Notes: generated from the sequence alone by a model not told the origin. A stretch of DNA of 64,000 bases from Apostichopus japonicus (GCF_037975245.1 NC_092565.1:22031499-22095498); one strand, 5' to 3'; positions 13,207 to 27,100 are shown, numbered from the stretch's first letter. Made by a program: numbers and translations.

Positions 13207-13220
13207 GTTGCCATAGCAAC
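13207..13220. promoter_or_regulatory. perfect X-box (RFX-type site)
   Basis: GTTGCCATAGCAAC fits the RFX X-box consensus GTNRCC-N(0-3)-RGYAAC exactly and is palindromic. RFX factors drive ciliary genes in animals. No gene is recognisable nearby, so any function is unproven; a 14-base match could also be chance. Confidence 0.45.
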
Positions 13221-16200
13221 GTTTGCCATGATAAAGCTTCATGCCCTCGAGTAGTGAGTCTCGGAGGAGGGGTTATCACTGGTAGGGTGATCGAGGGTGA
13301 CTAGAAGGTCATTTCTGAGGAAGGGGTGAGAAGATGTCCGTGTGTGTGCGTGTATGGGTGCGTGTGGGAGTGGGTGTATGCGACATCTGTTTTGTTTCAA
13401 GATGTAGGCTATTGGTAATATGAATATTTAGTGTCTATGGCATAGTTTGTATGGCAGTTATGAATAATGGTGAGGAGACCTTGTCAGAAAAGTTGATGTG
13501 CGGGTGGGCTAGGGTGGGTAGGATAGAGGCGGGTTGGTATTAATTACATTTTGACTATACGACTCGGGCATTATTACAATATAATATTTAACCTGTAAAC
13601 TCATGTATGTTTGTATATGGACTGTATACGAGGTATATAGGCTATCTTATACTATTATTGATTTATCTCCAGTGTGGATCCGAAGTTAAATGGACTAACG
13701 CGTGGCAATGTATGGCATATATCGTACAGTTATACCAATGTCTAGATTCACTTAATCCTCACTATCTGTTACTATTTTCCTCCCGTTTTAGGCATAATTT
13801 CTTATTCTTAACGAATCGTTTGGGCAAGCGACACACTTAACAGCCGCCCATCGCACCCCCCCCCCCCCTCCACGGACCGCCCGGCTCCTTGTGGAAACCT
13901 ACGACTATACGGAAATACAGAATTGGGGGCTAAACGAAGAGAAAATATGAAAAATATCGAATTTATTGTCATCATAAATGCTCAGTAGAACTATTTCTAG
14001 ATATTAAGCAGGACGGTCGCGCTACTTGATGAAGTCTTAGTTTTACGTCATATTGAATTATTTATGAGTGTACAATTTTAGCCACGTTATAATCACAGAT
14101 AGGCATAAATTAAAGGGCATATCCGAAGGAATGAACAAAAAGAACGCACTATCTTCGCATATATCTTACACAAACAAGATCATTTCTTATGGGTATTTAC
14201 GAGCGAGGATGCGGATAACTGATGTGAATGAGAGGCGGCATTTTAAGAACTTATATGCAGCGATAAATTGGGAAGACGAGGAGGGGAGGAAGGGGTCGAC
14301 AGGCCGGGTCCATCCCGTCCCCCTTCACCCAAAACAAACGGAAGCTCACCTTTACACTTAAACTGATGGTTCGATGAACATACGGGACATACATACCATC
14401 GGACATGGAGGGAGGGACTTTAAATTTTAATTACAATTAAACACACCAACAACAACAAAGCAAAGACACAATCATAAGAAATTGTCAGATATTGTAAAAG
14501 ATGTTAAAGATATAGTAAGCGTATAGTCATGTAGACATGCATATACTGATGCGGTGTAAGTTCTGTCACACCGTTTCGTCCAGCATATATTTAGCTAGCA
14601 GGTGTGGATTCATGGGGCGTGGGGGTGTGAACCAAAAAAATAACATTATTAGCGAAACCTGGCGTGTAGACCTAATTTTAAACCTAATTCATAGCCTGAA
14701 TATACGTCTCAGAATGTGCTATTTCACGTACAAAATTATATATATTTTTTCCATGGGGAATGACCCACACTCTTAACATGGAAGACGACGACCCCAGCGC
14801 TAGTGATTGCTCCTTTAAGATCCCCATCGCGTTGAAAAGTTAAAGCTCCGTGATGAATGGTCGAGAAAACAATTTTGAATTGTTCCTTGAATATAAATGA
14901 TGCATGACCCCAGCCGCGTCCGAGACAGTCGAACTAGCTCTATGCTTGATTAACTTAGAAGGTTGGTCGGCGATAAGAAGAACTGTTTGTCGTTTTGATC
15001 TTAAGACGCGACAGTTAAAACGGAAAAGAGATGAAAATACTGGACATAATTGAGTCAGCTCTCTGGTATTTTGTTTGTAGTCAAACAGTGATCTTGCTTA
15101 ATGTTGGGTTATACACGATTCTTGTCCAAAGTATATTATATAATGCCCGCCGGCGTTCGTGTCTTTTCTAAACTATGCGGAAGTCTAATAAAATGTGACG
15201 TGTATATAGAATATACGTTTAAGTTTACCACGTTAAATCTATGTGGGTGTGTTTGTGGAACACCGGTGATAATGGAAACTAATCACAAGAACACTGGTAA
15301 TATCACCTGTAGATAAAACGATATCTAACGTAGAACAAGGTATTAAATATGTTGTTTTTTGGTCAGTAAGTCTTAGAATTGACCAGCTTTTATCCAAACT
15401 TTAGAAAACCAGCAGAAGCTCAATTGAATCCCTATTTTTTTTTATGATAATGGAAAAACACCGAGGTTCAAAGCAAGAATTGCTGCAAGCATTCCTGCCC
15501 CCGGGACCACCACTCCACCCCCTCCTCCGACCGACAAGAATATACTTCAGCTTCTTTCCATTATCAAACATATTAAGGGCAGTGAAGGCTTAAGAATCCT
15601 GCTTATCTAGCCTACTGCAAAGGACCTACATGTGTACATAAAAACGCAAACGTTTCCATCCAACAGGTTCTTCTTCAAATGTGAACTTTGAAAACCTGCT
15701 AGGATCCTGCTCAGGCCCTATGACTTTTACATACAATGAGAAACATTTGAGTAATTACTCCGTAACTCGCGATGTCTATCTCACTTGACCAGGCCCTGAA
15801 TTAAGACACACACGGTGCGCAGTGGGAAGCGCTGTCAAAGCGCACGTTAGGACAAACAGATGCGTTGACGCGAGTGATTATATTCGTCTTTGGTCAAAAT
15901 GGTTACGCTCACTGCGGCTAAGTGACACACATGTTATCACATTTCAACAAAGTGTTGGCCTCATAGTCACAGGCTGTCCAGTTCAAACCCATGAAGCTAC
16001 AGTTTCTCGACCGATTCCAGTGAAAGATTCAGTCTTTCTCAGATGAGGGGGCGCAGAAGACAAATATCGGTTGATACCGAAGTTACTAGGCTACCGACAC
16101 AACCGGCATAAAAAACTAACAACAGTAACAAGCAGAGAATGCCCACGCCCAAAACATGGTCAATTTTCCACTACACACCAAGTTTTTGAAAAGTATGATT

Positions 16201-17274
16201 AAAGCTATTTCTTTTTACAGCCAATGAAAGAAAAAGAATGAATCGAGCGCCCCAGGGCTATGGGCTTAATGCAGAATTATAATGGAGTCATTGAAGCAGA
16301 CTTCCATTTAGGGATTCTGGGCGACCTCTCCCAGGAAAAATAATTAAAACTTTATATGTTAAATGGTGCATTCAGAGTAGCATGTTTAGACTGTCAATTA
16401 AGTATAGATAAAATATTTGATTACTCAACCACTCATGTTGTAGCAACTGATTGCAATAACATTTACAATGTAACTTCTCAACTATCTAGTACATGCTCAC
16501 TCTAAACAAATATTTTTTACATTTTTTGTTGTTGCATCTGTTGAGTTGATATGATAGATTTACGAACAATCTATCATACAAGTGGTTTTGCGAATTTATC
16601 TAGTTTTATTAAACATGAGCAAGGTTTATTTTAATCCATCAACAAATATTGAGATTGCAGACTGTTGGTAAAGCATATTCCAGAATAAATTCCGTTTTTG
16701 CCATACATGATACTCGAATAAACATTACAACGTTGCTCTACATGCTTGTTTATCACAACTGTTTTCCTGCTGTTCAAACACTTTGGAGGATGGCTTTATT
16801 CTCATGTGCTGTTTTATTCTCGACCTGTCAATCAAGCCAGGACATTCTCATGAATAGTATTATTTTGTAGGCTGATTTACAATCTGATAATGCATCACTC
16901 ATTCCTAGACCCACCATTGTTCCACTCCTCAGATCCCCCCCCCTCCCCTCCCTCCAACACCACACCACCTCTTGAAGTTAAGGCAAGATGAAAGATAAAA
17001 ACAACACAAAGATTATTTTGATAAAATTTTTGATTTATTCCAACGTCTTCATCAAAGAAAGACAGTATGAATTGATCAATTAATCACATGATCTATTTCT
17101 GTTATATTATTAACGAATTACACCTCATTGTCGTCAAGGAGATACTGCCAATTGCCCACTCTCACTTTTAAATAACTTATTGCATTGAAGTCACATTCTC
17201 ACTAGATCTGGATAGCTCAACATTGAAGTTTATCCTTGAACAAAATATGTCCAGATACTGGTTTGGTAAAAATA
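13221..17274. other. intergenic, no supported gene
   Basis: No supported gene or RNA. Contains a C-run at about 13853-13868 and mixed low-complexity G-rich stretches near 13330-13380. It ends at a GGA microsatellite downstream of WDR6. Confidence 0.55.
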
Positions 17275-17318
17275 GGAGGAGGAGGAGGAGGAGGAGGAGG
17301 AGGAGGAGAAGGAGGAGG
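17275..17318. repeat. (GGA)n microsatellite
   Basis: About fourteen GGA triplets with one interruption near the right end. It lies roughly 380 bp past the WDR6 stop codon, outside the expected 3' UTR. Confidence 0.92.
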
Positions 17319-17581
17319 GCAGCAGTGAAGAATGGATTCTGTGGTAGTACAGTGGTAAAAAGGTTACCAAAGCACTAGAGATGTGGTAACTGGCTGAGAG
17401 TGTGTGATATATGTGATAAATGTGTTTTATCTTCTAGGTGAGATCTATTCAATGTTCATATCATGGTGACATTTTTCATTTGCAAAGTGAACCCTCATGA
17501 AAGAAGAAAAGCCAACCAACAGAAAATGTTAACTAACCCCATTAAAATGGAAGGAGTCTGCATTATAACATTATGCATACA

Positions 17582-17587
17582 TTTATT
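17582..17587 (-). terminator. candidate WDR6 polyadenylation signal
   Basis: TTTATT on the plus strand reads AATAAA on the gene strand, 108 bp past the stop codon. A G/T-rich stretch follows about 60 bp further on. It is the first canonical signal after the stop, so a short 3' UTR is likely. Confidence 0.6.
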
Positions 17588-17694
17588 TGTGCTAGTCCAG
17601 TTGCATAATAATGCTTGACAATGACTCCTGTCTCCTTCTTCAGCTCCTCCTCCTTATAATGAATTAATTACACAATCAATGAATCAAGGAATCA

Positions 17695-17764
17695 TCATTC
17701 TTTCTCCTTCAAGTGAACAACTTGGACTCCCTGTCCAGAGACTGCAAGACACTGCTTCCCCTTC
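17695..17764 (-). CDS. WDR6 exon with stop codon
   Basis: Last coding exon: one base completing an arginine codon, then KGKQCLAVSGQGVQVVHL and a short charged end before TGA. It matches the family's C-terminal strand, where CALGGQGLEVY-like sequence closes the last blade. The acceptor is TATAG|G, entered in phase 2, which agrees with the preceding exon. Confidence 0.9.
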
Positions 17765-18124
17765 CTATATAATGACAAAGAAAAGAGAAGAACACAATAG
17801 CCAGTTTGTATCAATTGCAAAGAAAACAAAAGGAGAGAAAGATGTAAACAAATAACAGTGATGAGACTACTTGATATCCTCTACACGAAGACCTCCCAGC
17901 TTCTGGTGCTAGATCAGATATCGAAGAATGATAAATATATATAATATATGTAATAATAAGATATATATATATATATATATGTATGCGACCCTGTGAACAT
18001 ACAATCAGCGTCCATAGCCTAGTGGTTAGGGTGTCCGCATAAAAAGCGGGAGGCAAGGGTTCGAATCCTGGTGACGGCTGGAAGTTTTTTCACTGTTCTG
18101 GATTTTCCAACTCACTACGATTTC

Positions 18125-18162
<38 letters not shown>

Positions 18163-21100
18163 GTGTATGTGTATGTATATGTGTATGTATATGTATATGT
18201 ATATATATATATAGGAATAACGGAAAAACTGTTAAACAACTATGCTGCATTTAGAGAAAGGCTGGATCTCGAGTGAGATACAATAATTGAATTAGGTAAG
18301 TGATTGGAAGTAAAACAGCCAATGTATGGTTTTTGCAGAGCTTTCGAGCAAAACTAGCTCTTCTTCAGTGCATGATCACCGAAAGTGACAAGGAGTAGCA
18401 GGAACTATAAAACAGTTTCAATTCCTGCTACTCCTTGTCACTTTCGGTGATCATGCACTGAAGAAGAGCTAGTTTTGCTCGAAAGCTCTGCAAAAACCAT
18501 ACATTGGCTGTTTTACTTCCAATCACTGTATATATATATATATATATATATAGATAGAAAGATATATAGATATACATATATATATATATGTATATAAAAC
18601 AATAACTAGCCTAGCTCAACACTAGATCAGTTGAAGAATTTCATCCTAATATTGATTCTGAGACACTGAGGGAATGTTCTAACTCATAGGAAAGAACCAA
18701 ATCAAGGAAGATTGATCTGTAAACCCACGTCAGATTAAATTAACAAATGCAACTTAAAACTCCATCAAAAAAAAATGCATGTGAAAGAAAATCACTCGAC
18801 TACAAGACATCTGCATTTTGACAACACCATAAGAAAATGAGTTTTTCCCCCAAAAAATTTCCCTTTCTCTGTAGAACATAAAAAGCCTCTACCCTGTTTT
18901 TTCCCAATTTTCATTTTATGAGGAGATCAACTGGCAGCCACTCTGGCTGAGAAATAAATTTAGAGGCCTAGCTCTTATATCAATCAATGGAGCATGTATG
19001 AGGCATCTGTACATTATCATTTCTTCTATGGATCCTAAATGTATGACAAGATATGATTGATGTACCAATGTTGGTATTGTTTTGCTGGTAATAAACTTTT
19101 ACCTGTTTGTCCATCCGGCTAGGCTAGATATGTCTGGAATACATATGAATCGGCAACTGGACATCTTAGAAATAAAAAAATAAAAAAAGAGTTATGTTTC
19201 ATATTTTGGTGTGCTGATTAACGAATTAACAAATTCAGATAGGTTTGCTTCTGTGTTTTCAGTCATTAAATTTACAACCCACTTCCAGGCTGGACTTGAA
19301 AAGAAATATGGACGGTAAAATCAGGTCATTCCGACATTTCAGAAGAGGGAAAAACCTGTCCATAAGCCCCTTTATCTGCTGCAAAAAAGCCTGCCTATGT
19401 AAAAGCGTAACAGAGAGTCAGAGACACAGGCTTTTTGCATCAATAATTAAGCAGTTTTGTGGACAGGTTTGCTCTCAGAGTATACATAGTAGAAGTGCAA
19501 GTGTTTAAATGTTTGAATTGTTAATTTATCACTTAAAACATTACCCACTACTAATATTTGCACTGTAAATTTACTATATAACGGCAACATTGCGGTGGAC
19601 ATAAAGATAACAGCATGTTTTCAGATTCTTTAATGGCAGTTTTTTTTTTTGGGGGGGGGGGACAAATTCTATGCAAACTTCAGCTTTAGAACTGGAAAGA
19701 CAACATGAGATGCTTTACCTTTAATGCGCCTTCTGACTGGAGGCGCCAAACGTTAAGCCGTTGATCTACTGAGCAAGAAACCAGGCTGTTGGAATCCAAA
19801 AAGTAGAGACCTTAAGAAAGATGAAGGAAAACGACGGACAAATTAAAAAAAAAAAATATGGCGACAAAAATAAATGATGACATTTGAGAAAGATATAAAC
19901 CCAACTATGAATATTAAGATGCAAAATGTTTGTTTAACCAAAAAAGCTAGCCAAAATTTAATTCTTGTTTGCTTGGCCAGAGACGGAAAATAACTTTCTC
20001 GTGTAAGAATGCCCCCAAGTTTGTTCCCGGTATGATGCAATCAGGAGATGAAATATATTACCAACCATTCCTGTTTCTTCTCTCTCTCTCAGATTCATAC
20101 TTTTATGACCAAAGTGAAAGTTATTTAAATTTTAAAAACATAAGAAAATATTAAAACAAAGCTATCAAAGTAAATGCATGAGGTCAAAATACAGTCAACT
20201 ATTACGTCCTACGATATCAAGTTTAGAACTTACTCAAGTCTTGAGAAAAAATGAAAAATCTGATAAGTATGATACAAGAAAAAATAGAAAAAGATTTTTG
20301 CTATAACTTGAATTGATCATTATATTCAATAATACCTCTAAGTTAAATAAAGAGAGAATTTGAAAGTACAATGTCTACTCCTACTGAAAGTACATTTCTG
20401 GATTCCATATTTACATATCATTTAACATCTGAATGATCCTTCAAGTGAATTAAAGATGCATTACTGACATAAATCTGCAAGTAACTACAAGTTCATATAC
20501 ACCCTTGAAACTTTGGGATTTGCACAACCGCCTCAATTTTGTTAATTTTTAACTTAAAGATAGCTTATCTGTGAGGGGCCTGTAACACCTTCATTGATAT
20601 CATTGACCACTTATGGTGTCATTTGCCAGAAATCTAAAGCAATCCAGAGATAAAATTACAAGGTACAAGATCATCAAGACTTCACACATGGACCCCCCCC
20701 CCCAAAAAAAAATAGAAGGATTTATCTTTTTTTTCTTTTTGATCATTGAGACTCTATAATTGCACTTTGCGTTGCATTGTAGCTTCAGAGAGTAATAAAT
20801 TTACACAAGATTAGATACTGCTCATTCTTGCTCAGATATCTACAGAATGAGATCCAGGATTTCAAAGAGAGGTGGATGGGGGCAGAGGGTGACCCTAGGG
20901 TCACTGAGGACACTCTGATGAAGGGCTCCGGGGGGTGTGATATTTTAGAGGTGAAATGGAGCATCCTGAAGCATATTTAAACTACAAAATAAGTCTATTT
21001 AATTGTATCTACATTCAAAGTTGTGCTTATAAATACTTAACATTTGTGTGTGTATGGTTGAAAAAGTGGGAGGGGGAGGGGTGTATGCCCACCCTCTACT

Positions 21101-24100
21101 CCTCCCCTCCCCTTACTTGCATGTAGCATACCCCATCAAGATTGAGAGTAACTGGTGAATTTTTGTTCTATATCAAAGCCATGAAGCTTTTCTTCTTTTT
21201 GCCTAGAGTTGTCCAAATTTGTTTAAATTTAAAACAAGAATTTTTACTAGGCTGTGCCTAGCTACATGTATCATTCTTGTAAGACTTAAACTAAAAAAGG
21301 TATCAAACACACTTCCCCAAATCAGTCCACCTATTGTCACACTAATGTAACAAGCCAGAATATGTTTTATGATCATATATTGGCAAGATAGACAACATCC
21401 AATAAACCCTGGTTCCTTCCCTCTCATTCATTCCCCCTTTTTCTAACCTCTCCTCCCCCTCCCCTTCCCTTCCCATCTTCTCTCCCTCCACCTCTCTTTC
21501 TCTCTCCCTCGCATCTCCCTTCCATTTCCTTTCCCTTCCCTCCCTTCCCATGGTCTCTCCCTATACCTCTCTTCTACTCTCCCTCATATCTCTCTTCCCT
21601 TCTCATCTTCTCTCCTTCCACTTCTCCCTCGCATCTCCCTTCTCCTTTCCTAATTTCGCTCCCCATTCCCTCTCCCTCTCCCATCTATAGCTGCTTAAAT
21701 TTTGAGCAAAAACGTGGGCTTCTAGAGTTAAATAAGATTACCAAATGGTTTAATGGTTCACAGAAAGTGATGCTGGTTTACAAGGTTAAAACAGATGTGG
21801 GGAACAAAAAAAAAAAAAAAATCAATGAAAATACAGTTTGTTTGCACAAAAAGGAAGCAAGGGATATCTATTTCTCTGTTAAAGTGGGACGAACAGGCAG
21901 GACGATCTCCGGTCCCCCCCCCCACATCACGTAGACGATAGCCATAGAAGGTCGTATGTACATAACACGCAAATGGTGGTAGAGCCCTGCCACCCAATGA
22001 AAAACATTGATCTATTTCCTATCCTTGTGTCGAGTCATCTCTGTGTGTGTGTGTGTGTAGACAGATTAAACAAACTCCATCGATGCATCAGAGATTAATA
22101 TCGATCATTCTTACCCGTTATTTGAGCTGCATGGGCATAACAATTACTCCGGCGAAGATCAACTTGCAGCTGGGAACGACTCACGACGGCTGTCTTCTTC
22201 AACTCCACTAAATGAACATGAATGGCATTGTCATCTCCTCCAGAGGCAAGCAATAACATACCGCCTGCGGGATGAGGAAGACTGTCTCAATCAGGGGATA
22301 TTTCTGGACAGATATTTCATCAAGAATCGTCACAGCCGAGTGAAACTTCCTCGTGAAATGACACAGACAATGTGAATGTTCCAGATGGAGACATTTCACC
22401 AATTTTTTCTGAATATGATACAGGCACGATGTCTTGCCGAAATCAAACCCCTGATACGGGAATTATGCATCATGATGAAAACCCCAAAAATAATTGTGAA
22501 ACGGCAATCATTTTAGAATCATGATGGAAAGACTTCCTGGCCTTCTAGGCAGACAATAATTTGATATTTTGCCAATCGTCGGTTAATCTATGGTTGCATC
22601 AACTTGTGGGGGGGGGGAAGTAATAATGAAGATATGAATCATAAATTCACTGTGTAGCAGAAAAAAAAAGAAGAAAAAAAACATTTATCAACAAGAGGGA
22701 GAGAGAGAGATATAGAGAGAGAAGAATGTATCATGAGGTTGAGGTTTAGTATGATGTGGTTTGAGTGTGTAAAATTGTTTGGGATCAGAACATGGGCATG
22801 AATATAGTGTGGATATTCTTTCCATTTCATCACTAAACGGATAACATTTCTAAACTTTTATAATACTACAGAGGAAGTAGAAGGAAACACACCGGTCCAA
22901 CTCCCGCCTTTATAGCTCGTTCCGTTGAGGAGATAAGAAATGTACACGTTTTATTCAGATAAGCTGTATATTGCACATTAACTTGTGAATCTGATCCTCC
23001 ATTCCCACTGACTGATACTTGCCAAGGCTATATATATTATGTGCAGCAGAATCCCTAAAGACATTATTGCCCTAAATTGATCCTGTGTAAAAGTAAGTTG
23101 GCCTGATGTTTCGATCCTAGAAGGATCTTCTTCAAAGGCTAAATGACAAGTAACAGTAACAGAAGGGACAAAAACACGCACAGAATACAGACAGGTTAAT
23201 GAGCATGGTGAACACAAAGAGATAGATGTAAGGGGATTAGTAGACAAGGGATGGAGAGAAGAAAGAAAGAAACCAACAGGAGGGTGGAGAGGTAGGAGAT
23301 AAACAGTGGAGGGAAAAAGAGAGGATTAAGGGAAGGGGTAGGGATCCTGTGTCTGTGATTAATAAACAGGACATAAGGAGATACCACAATGTGATTTTAG
23401 ATGGAGACCGTTTGTCTTAGAAAATTAGTTGTCATTTAGCCTCTGAAGAAGATCCTGCTAGGATCGAAACATCAGGCCAACTTACTTTTACACAAAAACT
23501 ACAAAGAACTTAAAAATTCTCATTCATTGAGAAAAACATGCAGAATAATTATCCAAAAAACCATTATTTCTGATAATTATTCATGAAATAGATATATGTT
23601 TACATTTCTTTACAATTTTTTTCAGATTCTATTATATTTCCATAAAATGCAGATGACTAACATTCCATATTGTTATGTTCTATTAAAACTAAAGATAAGT
23701 AAATCATAAATTGTTAGGCAATGATTGAGTTGTATTGTAATACTAAAGAACTCACAAAATTATCATGTCTATTTGTATAAATATCAAATGAGTCAATAAA
23801 AGAGATCAAAGATGAAAAAAAAAAAAACACCCATTCCATGTAAGAGTACTGTTTTCTAAGGTCAATTAGTACACGTATCTTGCAGTGAAAAAGTCTACAC
23901 CATGACATTTAATCTACAATAAATGCACACTGAACAAATGCATTCCAACATACTACAACATTACACAGAGTTTAAAGGTATAAATGTCTCAACTTCACAT
24001 TTGTTTTGGTTTTCATTTTTCATATGAATCAGGTGAACTGCTATATGAACCCAGTGCAAGCAGAAGATGACCTTTGACCTGCAACTCTGAAGGATGTCCA

Positions 24101-27100
24101 CTCATGGACAGAGTACTTCTAAAGCTACTATACAGTAATCTCAAAATTGCTAGATATGCTAGACTGGTCACAATGTTTCAGAAACAACAACACAGAGCAA
24201 CACATTTTATTCATATCATTGAATGTTCTGGAACTCCAGACCATTCAATGATGTGAATAAAATGAGTTGCTAGTTGAATGAACATTTACACTCATTCTGC
24301 GTGGTAGTACTAAAGAGAACCCTTATGTTTACATTGTATTGACACATACGAGGAATAATTTAGTGTTCAGGTGCCGTCTAACAGTTTGGCAGGCTCTGAA
24401 TTTGGTCACATAAATAATCAAAGGTTCCTGTTTAAAAAATCTGCTATACATCTTTGCACTTTGTATAGCGATTCCACCATTTTGCATCGCAATTTGCGAT
24501 GCGTGCCGGATAAATATGCATGCCGAATAAATTATTCTCTGACATATTCACCAAAAAAACACTACCCATTCACTTCAGTTTCTGTGCTGCCGTTAAGAAA
24601 AAGTGTCTTCCTTTTGTTTCACTTGATACTCTGTTTAATACACCTGCCTCGGTCAATTTATGGATCCAAGTCCTGGACAAACAATTGTTTTTAACTATTC
24701 TGTCCTTTTCATCTCTGAACAAATCCCTTTAGTTTTTAGTATAAAAATCAAACCAACTTACCCTCCAGCTGTTTTGAAGCCAGAGCATTGATTCCAGACT
24801 GGTGAGTTGTCAGGGTCAACGCGACTTCCCCAAACTGAGATATACCCTCCGAGGATCCCGAAAACTCCTCCTCTTCATCTACAGACGGTGATGAGATTTC
24901 CTTTACTCCATCAGCAGATTGATTATCAGTTATTAAATTAAAATCCTCGGAATTATCAGATCTCACTTTGACAAATCCACTTTGGTCTTCTTTTACCTCC
25001 TCCACAAAGTTTGTTCCAAGTTCACAACTTCCAGAAAACTTGCTCAGCGATGGATCCTGTTCTTTTGAAGTTTCATCCTCAAAGTTCAAACCAGATAAAT
25101 TTGTTGACCTACTATGAGCTGCGATCGTCTGATTCCTTAACAGGCGTTTAGAGTCGCTAGCAACCCTACAGGTTTGTTGTTGTTGTTTCTCTTCGTGAGC
25201 GTTGACGCACGAAGACATATCCCAAAGCATAAGTTTTCCGTCTGTAGCCCCCGAGCAGAGCAGAGGGACCACAGAATTTGGTAATCTAATTTCATGGAGC
25301 AGTAATGATAAGAAGCAACATTGATGAGAGGCTGATTGGTATAACTGAAGGAGATCTCTGGTGTATTCATGGAATACAAACAATCTAGAAACAGAGATAA
25401 AAGACAGAAGAACAGATATCAATTTATTAATATCAGATTTTATATAGTCTATCAATTTAGCCGTGAATTTATTCATAAAGGATATATCCTGTGAGGCATT
25501 CATACTTTGCTGTATTGATACTCTACTTTTCTATACATTTCATTACAAACCATTCTTTTCTCCAGAGAGTTTGACAATTTTATGGGTTCTTCCTCCAGAG
25601 TGAGTACCTCCTCAGTCCAAAACTTTCTTCTTAAGGATAAAGTAATGAGCCTATTAATACGAGGCAAAAAGTATTACATTATGGTGTTGATACTCAAACG
25701 TTTGGACACTTCAGACATATTTGACTTGGTTTGATGAAGACAACATCCTATGAATGCTGCAGTATATTTCTACACCTATGTCATCTCTCTAATCCCCTAC
25801 CACTTGATTCCCTTCACGTCTCTCTAATCCCCTACCACTTGATTCCTTTTACGTCTCTCTAATCCCCTACTACTTGATTCCCTTCACCTCTCCCTAATCC
25901 CCTACCACTTGATTCCTTTTATGTCTCTCTAATCCCCTACTACTTGATTCCCTTCACGTCTCTCTGAACCCATTACTACTTGATTCCCTTCAAATATCTC
26001 TAATCCCCTACCACTTGACTCCTTTAACGTCTCTCTAATCCCATAGTACTTGATTCCCTTCAAATATCTCTGATCCCCTACCACTTGATTCCTTTCACGT
26101 CTCCCTAATCCCCTACCACTTGATTCCCATCACGTCTCTCTATTCCCTACCACTTGATTCCCTTCAAGTCTCTCTAATCCCCTACCACTTGATTCTCTTC
26201 ACGTCTCCCTTAACCCTCCACTCCCTTCTAGAACATTAAGGCTAACATACAAGAAAGTATACCAAATTATAATAATACTATTTGTTTTCCGTCTCTGGAT
26301 AAAACTTCCGTATGCAGTTATCGCCACAAAATTAACAATGCTTTGAGGTCTACAACATTGGCCCCCAATAATGGAGTCAATAATGGTGCTCAAAGTTTAA
26401 AATTCATATTTAATACCACCCTCTTAAGATCCTCCCTCAAGGAGACATTCTTATTGGCTACTCTTTAATGTCTAAAAAACCCTGGAAGGTGAATATCCAG
26501 AATAGAAATTCGAACCTTTGAACAAATTTTAATGAGTTAAAACTGAACCTCTGGAGCCAATGTTGACGTCCTTTACCTACTTGTAATGTAAAGAATGTCA
26601 TAACATAAATTGTAAGTGCATTTAGTTCACATCATATTTCCATGTATGGTCAAATCCTGATAACATAAATATTTGTATGCTGAGGTGGGAAAGGATGGGA
26701 GAAGTTGAGGGGGGGGGGGGATGAGGAGGTGGTATCCTAGCTTCCACCAGGTAGGTATAACAAGAGTCATCATATGACTTGAGGACTTTGTCCGGGTTCT
26801 AAATCTTTCAATGAAAGTAGATCATTGAAGGTAAGAAGGAAGTAAATATCAAAGACTGAGAGGATGAGTGTTCTTCTCACCTAAGTAGACCATCTGATCC
26901 AGCAATGTAGAGAAATGCAACGTCGCCCTCGTTTGGTCTGTGAACTTTAACATCCATAAAGCGAGTCTCTGGGTCCGGTTCCGTGTTAGCTTCTCTTAGC
27001 TTTTTAAGTTGTCTTCGCCGAGCCGCGTTGTCAATGGTACCGGAAGAGGCTAAATGTTCCAAAGTTACGGAGGCCTCGAGACTGCCCTACATTAGGTGAA

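Larger units (their letters stand above)
17765..19102 (-). other. WDR6 intron 12
   Basis: Last intron. It carries TA tracts, a plus-strand SINE and a perfect 105-bp palindrome. No further exon fits between the flanking exons, because their phases and family order are continuous. Confidence 0.85.
19811..22114 (-). other. WDR6 intron 10
   Basis: Holds a polypyrimidine tract at 21419-21692, C and A homopolymers near 20691 and 21807, and a (GT)n run near 22041. No exon or RNA gene seen. Confidence 0.8.
22265..24761 (-). other. WDR6 intron 9
   Basis: Carries paired 65-bp inverted repeats (23085-23493), a 72-bp hairpin (24198-24269) and a perfect direct repeat of nuclear-receptor half-sites (24068-24080). 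Splice phases across it match, so no missing exon is needed. Confidence 0.8.
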
